Shown one piece after another: positions 62,304 to 64,000 of a stretch of DNA of 64,000 nucleotides (the stretch's first letter is position 1; each line of letters begins with the position of its first letter). This stretch comes from Mesorhizobium sp. WSM3859 (GTDB lineage Bacteria > Pseudomonadota > Alphaproteobacteria > Rhizobiales > Rhizobiaceae): positions 536,001-600,000 of the forward strand of contig NZ_NSGG01000003.1 of assembly GCF_002295065.1 (NCBI RefSeq). The letters run 5' to 3'. The notes beneath the pieces are model-generated. The model was not told where the DNA came from. It ran no database searches and saw only the letters and a list, made by a program, of their open reading frames with translations. Position numbers and translations under genes: made by a program.

Positions 62304-64000
62304 AGTTCGGAAGCTGCGAATCAGCCTTGGCGCTGGCGACCTTCAGCGAGTTGCCGTCTTCCTGCTTCAGAAGATCGTCGATGCGCTCGCGCTCTTTCTT
62401 GAAGGCCACGAGATCGTCCCCCTTCAGCACCTTGCCGACCGGCAGGCGCACGCGCATCGAATCGACCTTGGTGCCGTTGACGATCAGCTCGTAGTGAAGA
62501 TGCGGGCCCGTCGACAGGCCGGTCTGGCCGAGATAGCCGATGACCTGGCCCTGGCGGACATGGACGCCGGGCTCGATGCCTTCGGCAAAAGCGCTCTGGT
62601 GGTTGTAGGACGTCTCGTAGCCATTGGCGTGGCGAATGATGATCTGCTTGCCATAGCCGCCGGCCCAGCCGGCCTTCTCCACGACGCCATTGCCGGCCGC
62701 GATGATGGGCGATCCGATCGGGGCGGCCCAGTCGGTGCCGGTGTGCATTCGCACATAGCCGAGAATCGGGTGACGGCGCGCGCCGAAGCCGGAGGTGAAG
62801 CGCCCGTTGGGCAGCGGGTTGCGCAGCAGGAACTGCTTGGCGCTCGAACCGTTCTCGTCGAAATAGTCGGTGCTGCCGTCCTGCATCTGGAAGCGGTAGA
62901 AATTCCGCGTCTGCCCGCCGAAGGTCGCCGACACGTAGAGAAGCTCGGAATTGTCGGAGGTCTGGTCGTCGCCGTCGGGCTGCGAGAACAAGACTTCCAG
63001 CCGGTCGGCCGGCGAAAGCCGCGACTGGAAATCGACGTCGGAGGCAAGAAGCTTGATCAGCTTCTGCGTCATCGCTTTCGACATGCCGTAGGAATAGGCG
63101 GTGCGATAGATGCCGTCATAGATATTGGGCAGGTTGCCGCGCACCACCACGGGCTGCGAATCGTCGAACGCCGTTAAAAGCTCGGGATTTGGCTCCGGCT
63201 CCTGGGCCGGCACATACTGGCCGCGGTCGTCGAGCGCGATGGTGACGATGTGCGTGGTCTTGTCATAGACGCTGGTGCGCACGACCTTGGCGATGTCGCC
63301 TCGTACTTCGAGGCCGACACGCAGCACCGTTCCGGCCTTGAGCGCCGTGGTGTTCAACAGCTTGCCGATCGCTTCCGCCATGCCGGTGGCGTCAGCGCCG
63401 GTGTAGCCCGAATCGGCATAGGCCTCGGCGATGTCCGTATCCTCGGTGAAGGGAATGATTTCCTCGGCGAAGGCCGGGGTCTGGTCGTCCAGAGTGGCGC
63501 GAGGCGTCACCGAAACGTTTTCCTGCGTGATCTTCACGTCATAGGAGCCGGCCATCGATTCGGCGAAGGCGTCGCCGAATCGCTGCGGATCGATATAGTG
63601 CAGCGCCGCCACCTGCACGGCGCCGTCGCTCAGGCCGTTGCTGGCGTCCCGTACCACCTTCTCCACCTCGTCGGCGGACAGGTCGCTCTTTTCGTCGAAG
63701 GAAGCCGTCTCGATCGGGAAATTGACCGTCTTGAGGCTCATTTCGCTTTCAACCTTGGCGCCGTAGATCTGCGCGGCGGCCGCGGCGGCCGTTGCCGGCT
63801 GGGCATTGTCGTCGCTGTCGTCGCCGAAGACCTGCAGGGGGTCGAATGGCGGGTAGGGGCGGTTTGTGGTGTGGCCGGCGGCCAAGGCCATCTTGATCTG
63901 CACGAAAGGCATGGTGTGGATAACGTCACGGTCGCCGACCTTGGTGACCATCGAAACTTCCATGCGCCGCCGGTCCTTCGCCCGGGCGATCTGGCGGGGT
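62302..64000 (-). CDS. M23 family murein DD-endopeptidase, 5' end outside the window
   Basis: Cell-wall hydrolase of the LytM/M23 type, about 566 residues visible. The zinc-binding motifs are present: HTGTDWAAP (HxxxD) near the middle of the C-terminal domain and HLHYEL. A LysM- or OapA-like N-terminal region and a membrane anchor are expected upstream but lie beyond the right edge; the frame remains open to base 64000, with RQIARAKDRRR before the first visible Met. Acts on murein cross-links in cell growth or separation. Confidence 0.88.
   Translation of the reverse strand, partial: PRQIARAKDRRRMEVSMVTKVGDRDVIHTMPFVQIKMALAAGHTTNRPYPPFDPLQVFGDDSDDNAQPATAAAAAAQIYGAKVESEMSLKTVNFPIETASFDEKSDLSADEVEKVVRDASNGLSDGAVQVAALHYIDPQRFGDAFAESMAGSYDVKITQENVSVTPRATLDDQTPAFAEEIIPFTEDTDIAEAYADSGYTGADATGMAEAIGKLLNTTALKAGTVLRVGLEVRGDIAKVVRTSVYDKTTHIVTIALDDRGQYVPAQEPEPNPELLTAFDDSQPVVVRGNLPNIYDGIYRTAYSYGMSKAMTQKLIKLLASDVDFQSRLSPADRLEVLFSQPDGDDQTSDNSELLYVSATFGGQTRNFYRFQMQDGSTDYFDENGSSAKQFLLRNPLPNGRFTSGFGARRHPILGYVRMHTGTDWAAPIGSPIIAAGNGVVEKAGWAGGYGKQIIIRHANGYETSYNHQSAFAEGIEPGVHVRQGQVIGYLGQTGLSTGPHLHYELIVNGTKVDSMRVRLPVGKVLKGDDLVAFKKERERIDDLLKQEDGNSLKVASAKADSQLPN

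Overview
The window is one contiguous, GC-rich, densely coding bacterial chromosome segment. Gene content and intergenic elements point to an alphaproteobacterium of the Rhizobiales, most like Mesorhizobium or a close Phyllobacteriaceae relative. The supporting signs are a RirA-type iron box, the lysC-ptsP-prfA-prmC order, the argJ-GNAT-mutT operon, grxC followed by a nitrilase and a DUF1178 gene, a DUF4167 gene before clpB, and several families of palindromic intergenic repeats. The genus is inferred from style and was not tested by any search. No phage, insertion sequence, CRISPR array or rRNA was found, and one tRNA (Leu, CAA) is present.

Layout. 1-280: start of an iron ABC transporter binding protein with an iron-responsive operator. 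605-6001 (minus): the most interesting locus, a guanidine-I (ykkC) riboswitch followed by a nitrate/taurine-type ABC transporter (binding protein, permease, ATPase), a ureohydrolase that looks like the Ni-dependent guanidine hydrolase GdmH, a His-rich small protein and a HupE/UreJ nickel permease. 6265-7485: an ECF sigma factor and its DUF1109/NrsF membrane anti-sigma partner, with a probable autoregulated promoter. 7608-9596: a PAS-GGDEF protein. 9627-12410 (minus): etfB-etfA-3-hydroxybutyryl-CoA dehydrogenase. 12573-21062: rhomboid protease, cob(I)alamin adenosyltransferase, SDR, YihY/BrkB, EamA, GluQRS, a DNA glycosylase, an HNH protein, DsbB and a YqaA-type membrane protein. 21394-21478: tRNA-Leu.

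21524-25437 (minus): an envelope cluster of a flippase, a FemAB/BioF2-like acyltransferase and a secreted YVTN beta-propeller. 25438-30122: repeat-rich accessory DNA with a secreted protein, a tiny DUF1127-like protein, a DUF4242 protein and a divergent AAA-LuxR regulator. 30123-44417: housekeeping genes (secA, parvulin, argJ operon, Flp pilin, comF, grxC, DMT exporter with MarR, ubiG). 44889-47123: a second diguanylate cyclase, with an intact I-site. 47666-53363: lysC, ptsP, prfA, prmC. 53669-62203: DUF4167, clpB behind a heat-shock promoter, L,D-transpeptidase, TMEM175-like channel, MFS exporter. 62302-64000: an M23 endopeptidase cut by the window edge.

Working together: the first 6 kb reads as a self-contained nitrogen-scavenging unit. 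Guanidine is sensed in the leader RNA, imported by the ABC transporter and hydrolysed to urea and ammonia, while the His-rich protein and the HupE-type permease provide nickel. This function is inferred from the riboswitch plus the enzyme family and gene order; no activity is shown by the sequence itself.
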